NCBI GenBank assembly: GCA_009920875.1 | Contig: RFZE01000061.1 | Location: 1-8,250 of the forward strand | DNA: 8,250 nt | Direction: 5' to 3' | Origin: Alphaproteobacteria bacterium | Lineage (GTDB): Bacteria > Pseudomonadota > Alphaproteobacteria > RS24 | Part shown: piece by piece, positions 1 to 6,215 of the stretch | How the letters are laid out: the number at the start of each line of letters is the position of its first letter | How positions within the stretch are numbered: position 1 is the stretch's first letter | The notes under the pieces: model-generated | What the model was told of the DNA's origin: nothing | Database searches by the model: none | Seen by the model: only the letters and a program-made list of their open reading frames with translations | Made by a program: the position numbers and the translations under genes

Positions 1-257
1 ATCGCCGTTTGCACATCGGGCAATAGCGCACGCGCATCGGGCAAAGTCATGGCCGGATAAAGCCCCGCCTTACCCGCCGCACCATTGAGCGCGACCAAAC
101 GTTGCGCATTTTTGTGCATATCAATCAGTGCGAAAGGTTCGGCGACGTCATAATCGGCGCGGCTGGTCTCGGCCGCCCAATGCGGAAACCATAAAGCGAT
201 AATGCGGCGGCCTGTCAGCAGAGGCTCTTGTGGCTTGGGGGGAAGCGGCGCAGACAT
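1..257 (-). CDS. imuB: ImuB, Y-family polymerase-like mutagenesis protein (5' part only)
   Basis: Only the first 85 codons are visible; the gene continues beyond the left edge. ImuB is a Y-family DNA polymerase relative that acts as an adaptor, linking ImuA and the DnaE2 polymerase to the beta clamp during damage-induced translesion synthesis. The N-terminus reads RRIIALWFPHW (residues 17-27), then a segment with RLVALNGAAGKAGLYPAMTL (53-72) and DARALLPD (74-81), which is the typical ImuB opening. Where an active Y-family polymerase carries its first catalytic Asp (the DxD motif), this protein has ALWFPHW, consistent with ImuB being catalytically inactive. The ATG lies 9 bases after the imuA stop, so the two are co-transcribed and probably translationally coupled; the ribosome-binding site is weak. 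imuA next to it and the LexA box upstream strengthen the call. Confidence 0.88.
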   Translation of the reverse strand, partial: MSAPLPPKPQEPLLTGRRIIALWFPHWAAETSRADYDVAEPFALIDMHKNAQRLVALNGAAGKAGLYPAMTLPDARALLPDVQTA

Positions 258-266
258 GGAAACTGC

Positions 267-1031
267 CTAAACAGCACGCCGCATAAGCGGCATAATATGG
301 GGGTTTTGTTGCTGAGCTTGCGCATCTATATGGTGCGAATAGACCGCCCATCCGCCGGTCGGCGGCGGCGTGTCATAAGCCAATCGTAATTTTTCCAGCG
401 TCACGTGCCAGCCATTATGCGGCAAAGATGCAATGCGCCAGCGCGTCGTCGCGGCTGAGGCACCGGTGCTGCCAAGCGCCAATATAAGCGGGCGTTCCGC
501 ATTGCGCGCGGCCAATGATAAGCGGCGGCTATGGGTAAAGTCAGGGGCGCTGTCTGAGCTGGCCAACAAGCTGCACGCAACCGACGCACAGCTTAACGCT
601 TGCTCACCCGCCCATAATAAATCCGGCAAGGTAACGCCATCGAGATAAACCAGCCTTTGTGGTGACAGACCATGCGCCACCAAAGCCGGGCCATAGGGCT
701 GACCGCCATCGCGACAAGCGGCATGGGTTTGGCCGTAAAGCAGTACATCATCTTCTGCCGCATGGTGCAGAAAGCGCGCCGCCAAACGATGCGCAAAGCC
801 CAAAGCCGCCGCCATATCCGCAGATGTCTCAGCCGCTACTTCATGCAGCCCGCCGCATGGCAAACCGCCACCGGCATGCGCGCTCAGATAAGCATCAATA
901 TCGGCAAACCCCGTTGTGATAGAGGCACCTGCTTGCAGCACTGGCTCATGGCGCGCCACAAGCGTTTGCAATCGGTTCAGCTTGTGCTGCCGATTGGCCT
1001 TTTTCACCTGACTGTTTAATGCGCGCTGCAT
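267..1031 (-). CDS. imuA: ImuA, RecA/SulA-like translesion mutagenesis protein
   Basis: This 254-residue protein is an ImuA homologue, a RecA-fold accessory protein of the ImuA-ImuB-DnaE2 translesion mutasome that makes damage-induced mutations in many bacteria lacking UmuDC. Diagnostic segments are FADIDAYL (42-49), GGGLPCGGLHEV (54-65) and the C-terminal TTRWRIASLP (195-204) typical of the family. The Walker A loop of true RecA is absent: residues 66-80 are Ala-rich with no GKT/GKS, as expected for ImuA. The length suits the family. The N-terminal 25 residues are basic and probably helical. The ATG at 1031 lies about 20 bases downstream of the predicted transcription start and 16 bases from a LexA box, so expression should be SOS-induced. 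imuB follows after 9 bases. dnaE2 would be expected beyond the left edge. Confidence 0.9.
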   Translation of the reverse strand: MQRALNSQVKKANRQHKLNRLQTLVARHEPVLQAGASITTGFADIDAYLSAHAGGGLPCGGLHEVAAETSADMAAALGFAHRLAARFLHHAAEDDVLLYGQTHAACRDGGQPYGPALVAHGLSPQRLVYLDGVTLPDLLWAGEQALSCASVACSLLASSDSAPDFTHSRRLSLAARNAERPLILALGSTGASAATTRWRIASLPHNGWHVTLEKLRLAYDTPPPTGGWAVYSHHIDAQAQQQNPHIMPLMRRAV

Positions 1032-1047
1032 GCTTATTCCATTATTT

Positions 1048-1062
1048 GTTCTTGTTTTGTTC
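1048..1062 (-). promoter_or_regulatory. LexA box (SOS operator) of imuAB
   Basis: The plus strand reads GTTCTTGTTTTGTTC, an exact GTTC-N7-GTTC direct repeat (GAAC-N7-GAAC in the imuA sense). This is the established LexA recognition element of Alphaproteobacteria, unlike the palindromic CTG-N10-CAG of Escherichia coli. It ends 16 bases upstream of the imuA start codon and overlaps the predicted -10 hexamer by four bases, so bound LexA would block RNA polymerase. Confidence 0.87.
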
Positions 1063-1087
1063 TAAAACGGGGATAAGCAGGAGTCAA
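1059..1087 (-). promoter_or_regulatory. Sigma-70 type promoter of imuAB
   Basis: On the minus strand there is a -35 hexamer TTGACT (1087-1082), a 17-base spacer and a -10 hexamer TAGAAC (1064-1059). Spacing is optimal, the -35 matches consensus at five of six positions and the -10 at four of six. The predicted transcription start is near 1052, giving a leader of about 20 bases before the imuA ATG. The -10 shares bases 1059-1062 with the LexA box, the expected layout for an SOS-repressed promoter. Confidence 0.6.
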
Positions 1088-1111
1088 TGGTGCAACGCCC
1101 AAATATGACAA

Positions 1112-1732
1112 TTATCTGATTTCAGCCGCGCCCCAATAAGTGTAACCGGCAATTTTTGGCGTGGACGGCACATACATTTCATCGAGATCGGTAATGTTGA
1201 AACCACCCTCTTCAATCAGTGTCGGAATTTTTCGATTGATATTGCAGCCGCCGAATAATTTGCCCCACACACCGTTCAAACGGTTCTGCCATTTTTCCAC
1301 CGCCGCATCGGGCGCACTTCCATGCTCGGAAAACAGCAATTTGCCACCCGGTTTCAGCACGCGGCGCATATTTTGCATGGCTTTCAGCGTGTCGGGAATG
1401 GTGCATAGCGTGTAAGTCAGCAGCACCGTATCGACGCTATTATCATCGAGCGGAATTTCCTCGCCCGGCAAATCGATAAATTCAACGTCAAACGGCACTT
1501 TATCGGCCAGCGGCTTGGCGCGTTTCACCATATCGGGTGCGGGTTCCAGCCCGAACACCATATCCACCTTACCGGGGTCGTAATAGCCGAGATTATGACC
1601 TGTCCCCATGCCAATCTCGAGCACGCGCCCTTCGCAATGCGGCACGACTTTCTCGCGCTGTTTCAAAATCGGCTTGGTGCCGCACGCCGCTCCGATAAGA
1701 CGCGGCAGAACATGTTTTTCGTATAAGCCCAT
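1112..1732 (-). CDS. Class I SAM-dependent methyltransferase, substrate unknown
   Basis: This 206-residue protein has the class I (Rossmann-fold) S-adenosylmethionine methyltransferase motifs: motif I VLEIGMGTGHN (37-47), the acidic residue after beta-2 in GLEP (61-64), a DLPGEEIPLDDNSVDTVLL region (87-105) and RVLKPGGKLLFSEHG (124-138). It resembles the UbiE/COG2226 and METTL7-like group of small methyltransferases; no residue I can see fixes the substrate. An in-frame GTG at 1747 would add five residues, but it has no ribosome-binding site, whereas ATG 1732 has GGGAGA (1738-1743) five bases ahead, so I chose the ATG. It lies 72 bases downstream of ilvE on the same strand and may be co-transcribed with it. 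The next gene, imuA, has its own SOS promoter, so a link to DNA repair is not implied. There is no signal peptide or membrane segment; it is probably cytoplasmic. Confidence 0.85.
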   Translation of the reverse strand: MGLYEKHVLPRLIGAACGTKPILKQREKVVPHCEGRVLEIGMGTGHNLGYYDPGKVDMVFGLEPAPDMVKRAKPLADKVPFDVEFIDLPGEEIPLDDNSVDTVLLTYTLCTIPDTLKAMQNMRRVLKPGGKLLFSEHGSAPDAAVEKWQNRLNGVWGKLFGGCNINRKIPTLIEEGGFNITDLDEMYVPSTPKIAGYTYWGAAEIR

Positions 1733-1804
1733 GACGCTCTCCCTCACTATCGAGAAAGCGTGGCACAGATTGATATGGATTTGAAGCGGGTTTTAACCTC
1801 AGCT

Positions 1805-2674
1805 TTAACCGCTGACCAGCGCCGTGTAATCATCCATCAGGTTTTTGGAAATATCTGACGGGATGAATTTATATGGCCCGATTTCCGAGACCGGCGTCAC
1901 TTCAGCCGCCGTGCCGGTGATGAAACATTCTGAAAAATCTGCAAGCTCATCGGGCATAATGGCGCGCTCGACAATTTCATGACCGCGCGCACGGGCCAGC
2001 TCAATCACCGTGCGCCGTGTGATGCCATCGAGAAAACAATCGGGTGTCGGCGTATGGATAACACCGTCTTGCACGAAAAACATATTGGCACCGGTCGCTT
2101 CCGCCACTTGGCCGCGATAATCGAGCATCATCGCATCGGCATAGCCTTTGCTCTCAGCTTCGTGCTTGGACAGGGTGCAAATCATGTAAAGACCGGCCGC
2201 TTTGGCATGGCACGGCGCGGTTTCCGGCGAGGGACGGCGATATTTCGCCATATCGAGGCGAATGCCCTTCAAGCGCTCTTCAGGGTCGAAATAAGACGGC
2301 CATTCCCAAGCGGCAATGGCGACATTAATGCGGTTTTGCTGCGCCGACACGCCCATCATTTCGCTGCCGCGCCAAGCGACGGGGCGAATATAGCCATCGG
2401 TCAAACCATTGGCTTCCAGCGTTTTGATGCAGGCATCGTCAATTTCTTCGACGCTGTAAGGCAGTTCGAAACCAAGCTCATTGGCCGAGTAAAACAGACG
2501 CTCCGTATGCTCGCGCAATTTGAAAATCGTGCCATTATAAGCGCGCTCGCCTTCAAACACGCAGGAGCCGTAATGCAAGCCATGCGTCAGCACATGCACC
2601 TTGGTATCAGCCCAAGGTGACATCTCGCCATTCATCCAAATGAATCCGTCGCGCTGGTCGAATGCAATGCTCAC
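1805..2674 (-). CDS. ilvE: Branched-chain amino acid aminotransferase IlvE
   Basis: This PLP-dependent class IV (fold type IV) aminotransferase interconverts branched-chain 2-oxo acids and Leu, Ile or Val using glutamate/2-oxoglutarate, the last step of their synthesis. The catalytic Lys is K158 in CHAKAAGLY (155-163), close to K160 of the E. coli enzyme. The class IV signature begins at E192 (EATGANMFF, 192-200). Other family motifs are HGLHYGSCVFEGERAY (31-46) and FITGTAAEVTPV (251-262). Length is 289 residues, normal for IlvE. The start is GTG at 2674, supported by GGGGAGA (2681-2687) six bases upstream. It is transcribed divergently from a marR-type gene and shares a 119-base control region with it. 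A D-amino acid aminotransferase is a possible relative, but the HYGSCVFEGERAY motif and overall match favour IlvE. Confidence 0.95.
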   Translation of the reverse strand: MSIAFDQRDGFIWMNGEMSPWADTKVHVLTHGLHYGSCVFEGERAYNGTIFKLREHTERLFYSANELGFELPYSVEEIDDACIKTLEANGLTDGYIRPVAWRGSEMMGVSAQQNRINVAIAAWEWPSYFDPEERLKGIRLDMAKYRRPSPETAPCHAKAAGLYMICTLSKHEAESKGYADAMMLDYRGQVAEATGANMFFVQDGVIHTPTPDCFLDGITRRTVIELARARGHEIVERAIMPDELADFSECFITGTAAEVTPVSEIGPYKFIPSDISKNLMDDYTALVSG

Positions 2675-2680
2675 AAAATA

Positions 2681-2687
2681 TCTCCCC
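2681..2687 (-). promoter_or_regulatory. Ribosome-binding site fixing the GTG start of ilvE
   Basis: The minus strand reads GGGGAGA followed by TATTTT and then GTG. This strong Shine-Dalgarno match at six-base spacing supports the non-ATG start; the first ATG inside the frame (codon 14) would cut into the conserved N-terminus. Confidence 0.7.
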
Positions 2688-2698
2688 GAGACGCCATA

Positions 2699-2728
2699 TT
2701 GACGCCGTATATTTCGTGCTAGGATTAT
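2699..2728 (+). promoter_or_regulatory. Candidate promoter of the marR-regulator-kinase operon
   Basis: The plus strand has a -35-like TTGACG (2699-2704), an 18-base spacer and a -10-like GATTAT (2723-2728); an alternative -10 is TAGGAT (2720-2725) at 15 bases. The start would lie near 2735, leaving a leader of about 60 bases before ATG 2794. The -10 overlaps the inverted repeat at 2724-2741. This is a consensus match only. Confidence 0.35.
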
Positions 2729-2741
2729 CAGTGAAGATAAT
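2724..2741. promoter_or_regulatory. Inverted repeat, candidate operator for the MarR-family regulator
   Basis: The sequence ATTATC-AGTGAA-GATAAT is a perfect inverted repeat of 6-base arms around a 6-base spacer, 18 bases in all. Its position between ilvE and the marR-type gene, overlapping candidate -10 elements on both strands, fits an autoregulatory site for a dimeric winged-helix protein. The repeat is seen directly; binding by the neighbouring MarR protein is inferred. Confidence 0.45.
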
Positions 2742-2750
2742 TTATGTCAA
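2724..2750 (-). promoter_or_regulatory. Candidate promoter of ilvE
   Basis: On the minus strand there is a perfect -35 TTGACA (2750-2745) and a -10-like GATAAT (2729-2724, five of six to consensus), separated by 15 bases, two short of optimum. The transcription start would be near 2717, giving a leader of about 43 bases to the GTG start. The short spacing keeps confidence low. Confidence 0.35.
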
Positions 2751-2793
2751 TAACACTGACCCTTTTGAGGCAGTTTGTGGCATTGGATATATG

Positions 2794-3297
2794 ATGAGCA
2801 AAGTGAAAAACACGAATAATAGCGATTTCAACGATGCGATTGAGTTGATGTTCTTTGCCTATCGCGACTTTATTGCCGACCCCGATGTCATTTTGGAGGC
2901 GCATGGTTTTGGCCGCGCCCATCACCGCGTCTTGCATTTCGTGGCCGGCAATCCGGGCATTTCCATTGCCGATTTGCTGGATATTTTGCGCGTCACCAAG
3001 CAAAGTCTGGCGCGCGTGCTGCGTGACTTGATTGACGGCGATTATATTGAGCAGCGCATCGGTGCCAATGACCGCCGCAAACGGCTGCTGCATTTGACGG
3101 GCAAGGGGCTGGCCTTGCACGCCAAACTGCTCGCGCCACAAGAAAAACGCTTTGATGAGGTTTTGACGGCCATCGGCCCACAAGCTTTTGAACAATGGAA
3201 AAAGACAATGCGACTTGTCATCAATCGCGAAGACCGTGAAAATGTTGACGAGTTGATTATTCGGTCGCGACAGGCGCGCTCCGAAGACGGAAAGTAA
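2794..3297 (+). CDS. MarR-family winged helix-turn-helix regulator, PetP-like
   Basis: This 167-residue protein matches the MarR family in length and layout: an N-terminal helix (12-28), GFGRAHHRVLHFVAGNPGIS (38-57), a recognition helix around VTKQSLARVLRDL (67-79) and the wing with the family DxRR motif, ANDRRKRLLHLTGKG (91-105), then C-terminal dimerisation helices. MarR proteins bind palindromic DNA as dimers and usually repress neighbouring genes until a small ligand or oxidant binds. The frame is open upstream to 2662, which would overlap ilvE; the tandem ATGs at 2791 and 2794 are the sensible starts, and 2794 has GGA six bases ahead. The stop lies 6 bases before the response regulator. 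A MarR gene beside an OmpR-type regulator recalls petP-petR of Rhodobacter capsulatus; I use this as a comparison, not a proven identity. Confidence 0.88.
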   Translation: MSKVKNTNNSDFNDAIELMFFAYRDFIADPDVILEAHGFGRAHHRVLHFVAGNPGISIADLLDILRVTKQSLARVLRDLIDGDYIEQRIGANDRRKRLLHLTGKGLALHAKLLAPQEKRFDEVLTAIGPQAFEQWKKTMRLVINREDRENVDELIIRSRQARSEDGK

Positions 3298-3303
3298 AGG
3301 CGC

Positions 3304-4002
3304 ATGAGCCAGCTGGACGAAACCACACCGCATATTTTAATCGTCGATGACGATACGCGCATCCGTGAATTACTGCAAAAATATCTCTCGGATAATGGCT
3401 ATCGCACATCGACGGCGGGTGATGCGGTCGAAGCGCAAAGCAAAATGGAAGGGCTGGAATATGATTTGCTGGTGCTCGACATTATGATGCCTGGCCTGAC
3501 CGGCCTCGAATTTACCGAAAAACTGCGTGCCGCGGAAAATCCGGTGCCGATTTTGCTGCTCACCGCTTTGGCTGAAACCGAGCAGCGCATTGAAGGCCTT
3601 TCCATCGGCGCAGATGATTATTTGCCCAAGCCTTTTGACCCGAAAGAATTGCTGCTGCGCGTGCAGAGCATTTTGCGGCGCAGCGTGTCTGATGAAGCGG
3701 CCATTGCGCCGCCGGAAGAAGTGCATTTTGGCGCGCATGTGTTCCGTTTTGAGCGCGGTGAACTGACCCGCGATGGCGCGCGCATTACCCTGACGACACG
3801 CGAAATTGAGGTGCTGCGTTGTTTGACGCAAGCACCGGGCCGCATTGTCAGCCGCACCGAACTGGCCGATGGCGAAGATATTTCAGAGCGCGCCATTGAT
3901 GTGCAAATCAACCGCTTGCGCCGCAAAATAGAGAGCGATCCGCGCGACCCGATTTACCTGCAAACCGTGCGCGGCGCGGGATATGTTTTGAGGACCGATT
4001 AG
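3304..4002 (+). CDS. OmpR-family response regulator, PetR-like
   Basis: This 232-residue two-component regulator has an N-terminal receiver domain (about 10-126) and a C-terminal OmpR/PhoB winged-helix DNA-binding domain (about 138-231). Receiver residues are all present: acidic cluster D15-D17 (ILIVDDD), phospho-acceptor D59 (LVLDIMMPG), T87 and K109 (LPKPFDP). The output domain ends with ERAIDVQINRLRRKIE (195-210) and TVRGAGYVL (221-229), the usual recognition helix and beta-hairpin wing. The start ATG follows an AAAGG ribosome-binding site, 6 bases after the marR stop, and the kinase gene begins 2 bases after its stop, so the three form one operon. The adjacent kinase is the likely phosphodonor. 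In R. capsulatus the similar PetR lies upstream of the cytochrome bc1 genes, but no bc1 gene is present here. The target genes are unknown. Confidence 0.94.
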   Translation: MSQLDETTPHILIVDDDTRIRELLQKYLSDNGYRTSTAGDAVEAQSKMEGLEYDLLVLDIMMPGLTGLEFTEKLRAAENPVPILLLTALAETEQRIEGLSIGADDYLPKPFDPKELLLRVQSILRRSVSDEAAIAPPEEVHFGAHVFRFERGELTRDGARITLTTREIEVLRCLTQAPGRIVSRTELADGEDISERAIDVQINRLRRKIESDPRDPIYLQTVRGAGYVLRTD

Positions 4003-4004
4003 CC

Positions 4005-5342
4005 ATGTGGTTCTCGCCCGCCGCTTTTTTGAAAACCTATATGCCGACGGGCCTGTTTCCGCGCTCGCTGCTGATTATCGTCATGCCGGTGGTGGTAACG
4101 CAAATCGTTGTCGCCTTTGTGTTTATGGAACGCCATTGGTCAACCGTGACGCAGAGACTGTCGCGTGCCGTGGTGTCCGATATTTCCATGTTGGTCGATT
4201 TGCGCATGCGCGAACAAGGCGGCGATGGCGAGTTGCTGAGCCAAATGGCCGGTGATGCGTTTTCCATGTCGGTCGCTTTTTTACCCGGCGAGAGCCTGCC
4301 GCCTTCAGGCGAAACACCGATTGTCGCGCTCCTGCATCAATCTTTATCGCGCGAATTAAGCCAGCAAGTGGCGCGCCCCTTCTGGATAGATACGCAAACC
4401 TACGACAATTACGTTGATATTCGCGTGCTGCTGCCCGGCGAAGTGATGCGCGTGCTGGCACAAAGAAAGCGCGTTTATGCTACCAACACCCATATCTTCA
4501 TGATCTGGATGGTTGGCACATCAGTCATTTTGCTGTTGGTGTCAGGCGTATTCTTACGCAACCAAATTCGTCCGATACAACGCCTTGCCGAAGCGGCTGA
4601 GGAGTTCGGCAAAGGACGCAATATGCCTAATTTCCGCCCCGCCGGTGCAACAGAAGTGCGCAGTGCTGCTGCCTCATTTATCGAAATGCGTGACCGAATT
4701 GAACGCCAAATCGAGCAACGCACCACCATGCTGGCAGGTGTGAGCCATGACTTGCGCACGCCGTTGACGCGACTGAAATTACAATTGGCAATGCTTCCGG
4801 AAGGGCCGGAAATTGAGGAATTGAATACTGATATTTCCGAAATGGAAGACATGCTTGATGATTATCTGGCTTTTGCGCGAGGCTATCAGGGCGAAACCGC
4901 GACCGCGTCTGAGCTTGTGCCGTTTCTCAAACAAATTCATCATGATGCCGAACGGCGCTGGCCGAAAGTGCAAATTCGACTTACCGACGAGTTAGACCGT
5001 TCCGTCTCCATCAAATCAAATGCTTTTCGTCGCTGCTTGAATAATTTGATCAATAATGCGTGCAGCCATGCCGGCATGGTGCATCTTGGTGCGAAAATTA
5101 ACGAAACCGAAGACACGGTGACAATTTTTGTCGATGATAATGGCGTCGGCATTCCCGAAAATAGACTGGAAGAAGTGTTTCGCCCGTTTTATCGGCTTGA
5201 TGATGCGCGCAATGCGCAAACCGGTGGCACCGGCCTCGGCCTGGCCATTGCGCGCGATGTGGCACGCGGCCATGGCGGCGATATCGTCTTATCAAAAAGT
5301 GCTTTGGGCGGATTGCGCGCCGAAATCACCCTGCCCGTTTAA
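4005..5342 (+). CDS. EnvZ-like membrane sensor histidine kinase
   Basis: This 445-residue kinase is the probable partner of the response regulator encoded 2 bases upstream. Layout: TM1 about 19-41, a periplasmic sensor region of about 120 residues (42-162), TM2 about 163-184, HAMP about 185-237 (P190 in RNQIRPIQRL), the dimerisation/phosphotransfer domain with phospho-accepting H248 in GVSHDLRTPLTRLKL (245-259), and an ATPase domain with N box LNNLINNA (345-352), G1 DDNGVGIP (377-384), F box around FRPFYRLDD (392-400) and G2 GGTGLGLA (407-414). All catalytic motifs look intact, and the H-box resembles the EnvZ subgroup. The sensor region has no Cys and no motif I recognise, so the signal is unknown. 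The stop codon ends at 5342, and the convergent proC stop begins at 5343. Confidence 0.94.
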   Translation: MWFSPAAFLKTYMPTGLFPRSLLIIVMPVVVTQIVVAFVFMERHWSTVTQRLSRAVVSDISMLVDLRMREQGGDGELLSQMAGDAFSMSVAFLPGESLPPSGETPIVALLHQSLSRELSQQVARPFWIDTQTYDNYVDIRVLLPGEVMRVLAQRKRVYATNTHIFMIWMVGTSVILLLVSGVFLRNQIRPIQRLAEAAEEFGKGRNMPNFRPAGATEVRSAAASFIEMRDRIERQIEQRTTMLAGVSHDLRTPLTRLKLQLAMLPEGPEIEELNTDISEMEDMLDDYLAFARGYQGETATASELVPFLKQIHHDAERRWPKVQIRLTDELDRSVSIKSNAFRRCLNNLINNACSHAGMVHLGAKINETEDTVTIFVDDNGVGIPENRLEEVFRPFYRLDDARNAQTGGTGLGLAIARDVARGHGGDIVLSKSALGGLRAEITLPV

Positions 5343-6215
5343 TCAGTCTTCACCATCCCCTTCAGGCGGGGTTTCTTCACCTATTTTGGCCAATTCACCG
5401 GCTCGTGCGGCGGCCGCTTGCGTGGCACGGCGCATCAAATCAACCAACCCACCCGTATCGCCCATCAGCACGTCCAATGCCGCTTCTGTGGTGCCGCCGG
5501 GTGAGGTAACATTAACTCGTAATTGTCGCGGGTCGGCCCCGTCATCGCGCAACATGGCCGCCGATCCAATAACCGTCTGCGCTGCCAATTGCGCCGCCAT
5601 ATCTTGCGGCAAGCCGAGATTGACGGCGGCAGCGGCCAGCGCTTCGACCATATGAAACACATAAGCCGGGCCGGAGCCGGAAATCGCCGTGACCGCATCA
5701 ATCGATTTTTCATTGTCCAGCCATACGGTTTGACCGACCGCTGCGAGCAGGGCTTGAGCGGTTTCTTTTTGCGCATCTTGTGTGCCCGAAGAGGCATAAA
5801 GCGCGGTCATCCCATCGCCCATGGCGGCGGGCGTGTTGGGCATGGTGCGCACAAAAGCCGCTTCACCGCCCAGCAAATCACTCATCGTATTGATGGATAC
5901 GCCGGCCATAAGCGAAACCACCAAAGTTTCAGGCGCGGCCAATAAAGCAATGGAAGGCAAAACATCGACCGCCAATTGCGGCTTAATGGCGAGAATAATG
6001 ACACTCGGCGCAGCCTCTTGCAGCGCCCCAGTATCAACGTTCAAATGAACCCCTAAATCAGCCAGCGCCGCATCGGGATTGGGTTCTTGCACATAAAATT
6101 GCGTCGCATCAAGCCCGGCATTGAGCCAACCTTGCAACAAAGCCGAGCCCATTTTACCGCAGCCGACAAGCAGCAGCGTCTGCCCTTTGAGCAGGTCGGG
6201 GAGATTGCTAGGCAT
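5343..6215 (-). CDS. proC: Pyrroline-5-carboxylate reductase ProC
   Basis: ProC reduces 1-pyrroline-5-carboxylate to L-proline with NAD(P)H, the last step of proline synthesis. With ATG 6215 the protein is 290 residues. It shows the Rossmann dinucleotide loop LLLVGCGKMG (14-23), AIKPQ (76-80), VRTMPNTPA (122-130) and the C-terminal dimerisation/substrate domain with AISGSGPAY (177-185) and VTSPGGTTEAAL (236-247). The C-terminus carries an unusual acidic tail (EETPPEGDGED, 280-290). The start is uncertain: ATG 6215 overlaps the ybjN stop by 8 bases, suggesting translational coupling but with a poor ribosome-binding site, while an upstream in-frame TTG at 6230 has GGAAAG eight bases ahead and would add five residues. 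It converges on the histidine kinase gene with no spacer. Confidence 0.95.
   Translation of the reverse strand: MPSNLPDLLKGQTLLLVGCGKMGSALLQGWLNAGLDATQFYVQEPNPDAALADLGVHLNVDTGALQEAAPSVIILAIKPQLAVDVLPSIALLAAPETLVVSLMAGVSINTMSDLLGGEAAFVRTMPNTPAAMGDGMTALYASSGTQDAQKETAQALLAAVGQTVWLDNEKSIDAVTAISGSGPAYVFHMVEALAAAAVNLGLPQDMAAQLAAQTVIGSAAMLRDDGADPRQLRVNVTSPGGTTEAALDVLMGDTGGLVDLMRRATQAAAARAGELAKIGEETPPEGDGED

Noticed and set aside
1789..1798. Small inverted repeat GGTT-TT-AACC after ilvE
   Set aside because: Four-base AT-rich arms with a two-base loop are too weak and too common to call a terminator or operator.
1979..2620. Long open frame (213 codons) on the plus strand, antisense to ilvE
   Set aside because: It lies wholly within the well-supported ilvE gene, its translation is rich in His/Arg with no recognisable domain, and it has no ribosome-binding site. 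It is a shadow of ilvE codon bias.
2662..2790. Upstream extension of the MarR-type gene to an ATG at 2662
   Set aside because: It would overlap the start of ilvE, run through the promoter/inverted-repeat region and add about 43 residues unlike MarR proteins. The tandem ATGs at 2791/2794 fit the family length.
2728..3333. Open frame of 201 codons on the minus strand, antisense to the MarR-type gene
   Set aside because: The MarR reading has clear motifs and operon spacing; the antisense product matches nothing and begins inside the response regulator gene.
5128..5655. Open frame of 175 codons on the plus strand crossing the kinase/proC junction
   Set aside because: It is out of frame with the kinase, low in complexity (Ala/Ser/Pro-rich) and antisense to proC. 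A fusion or alternative gene is not supported.
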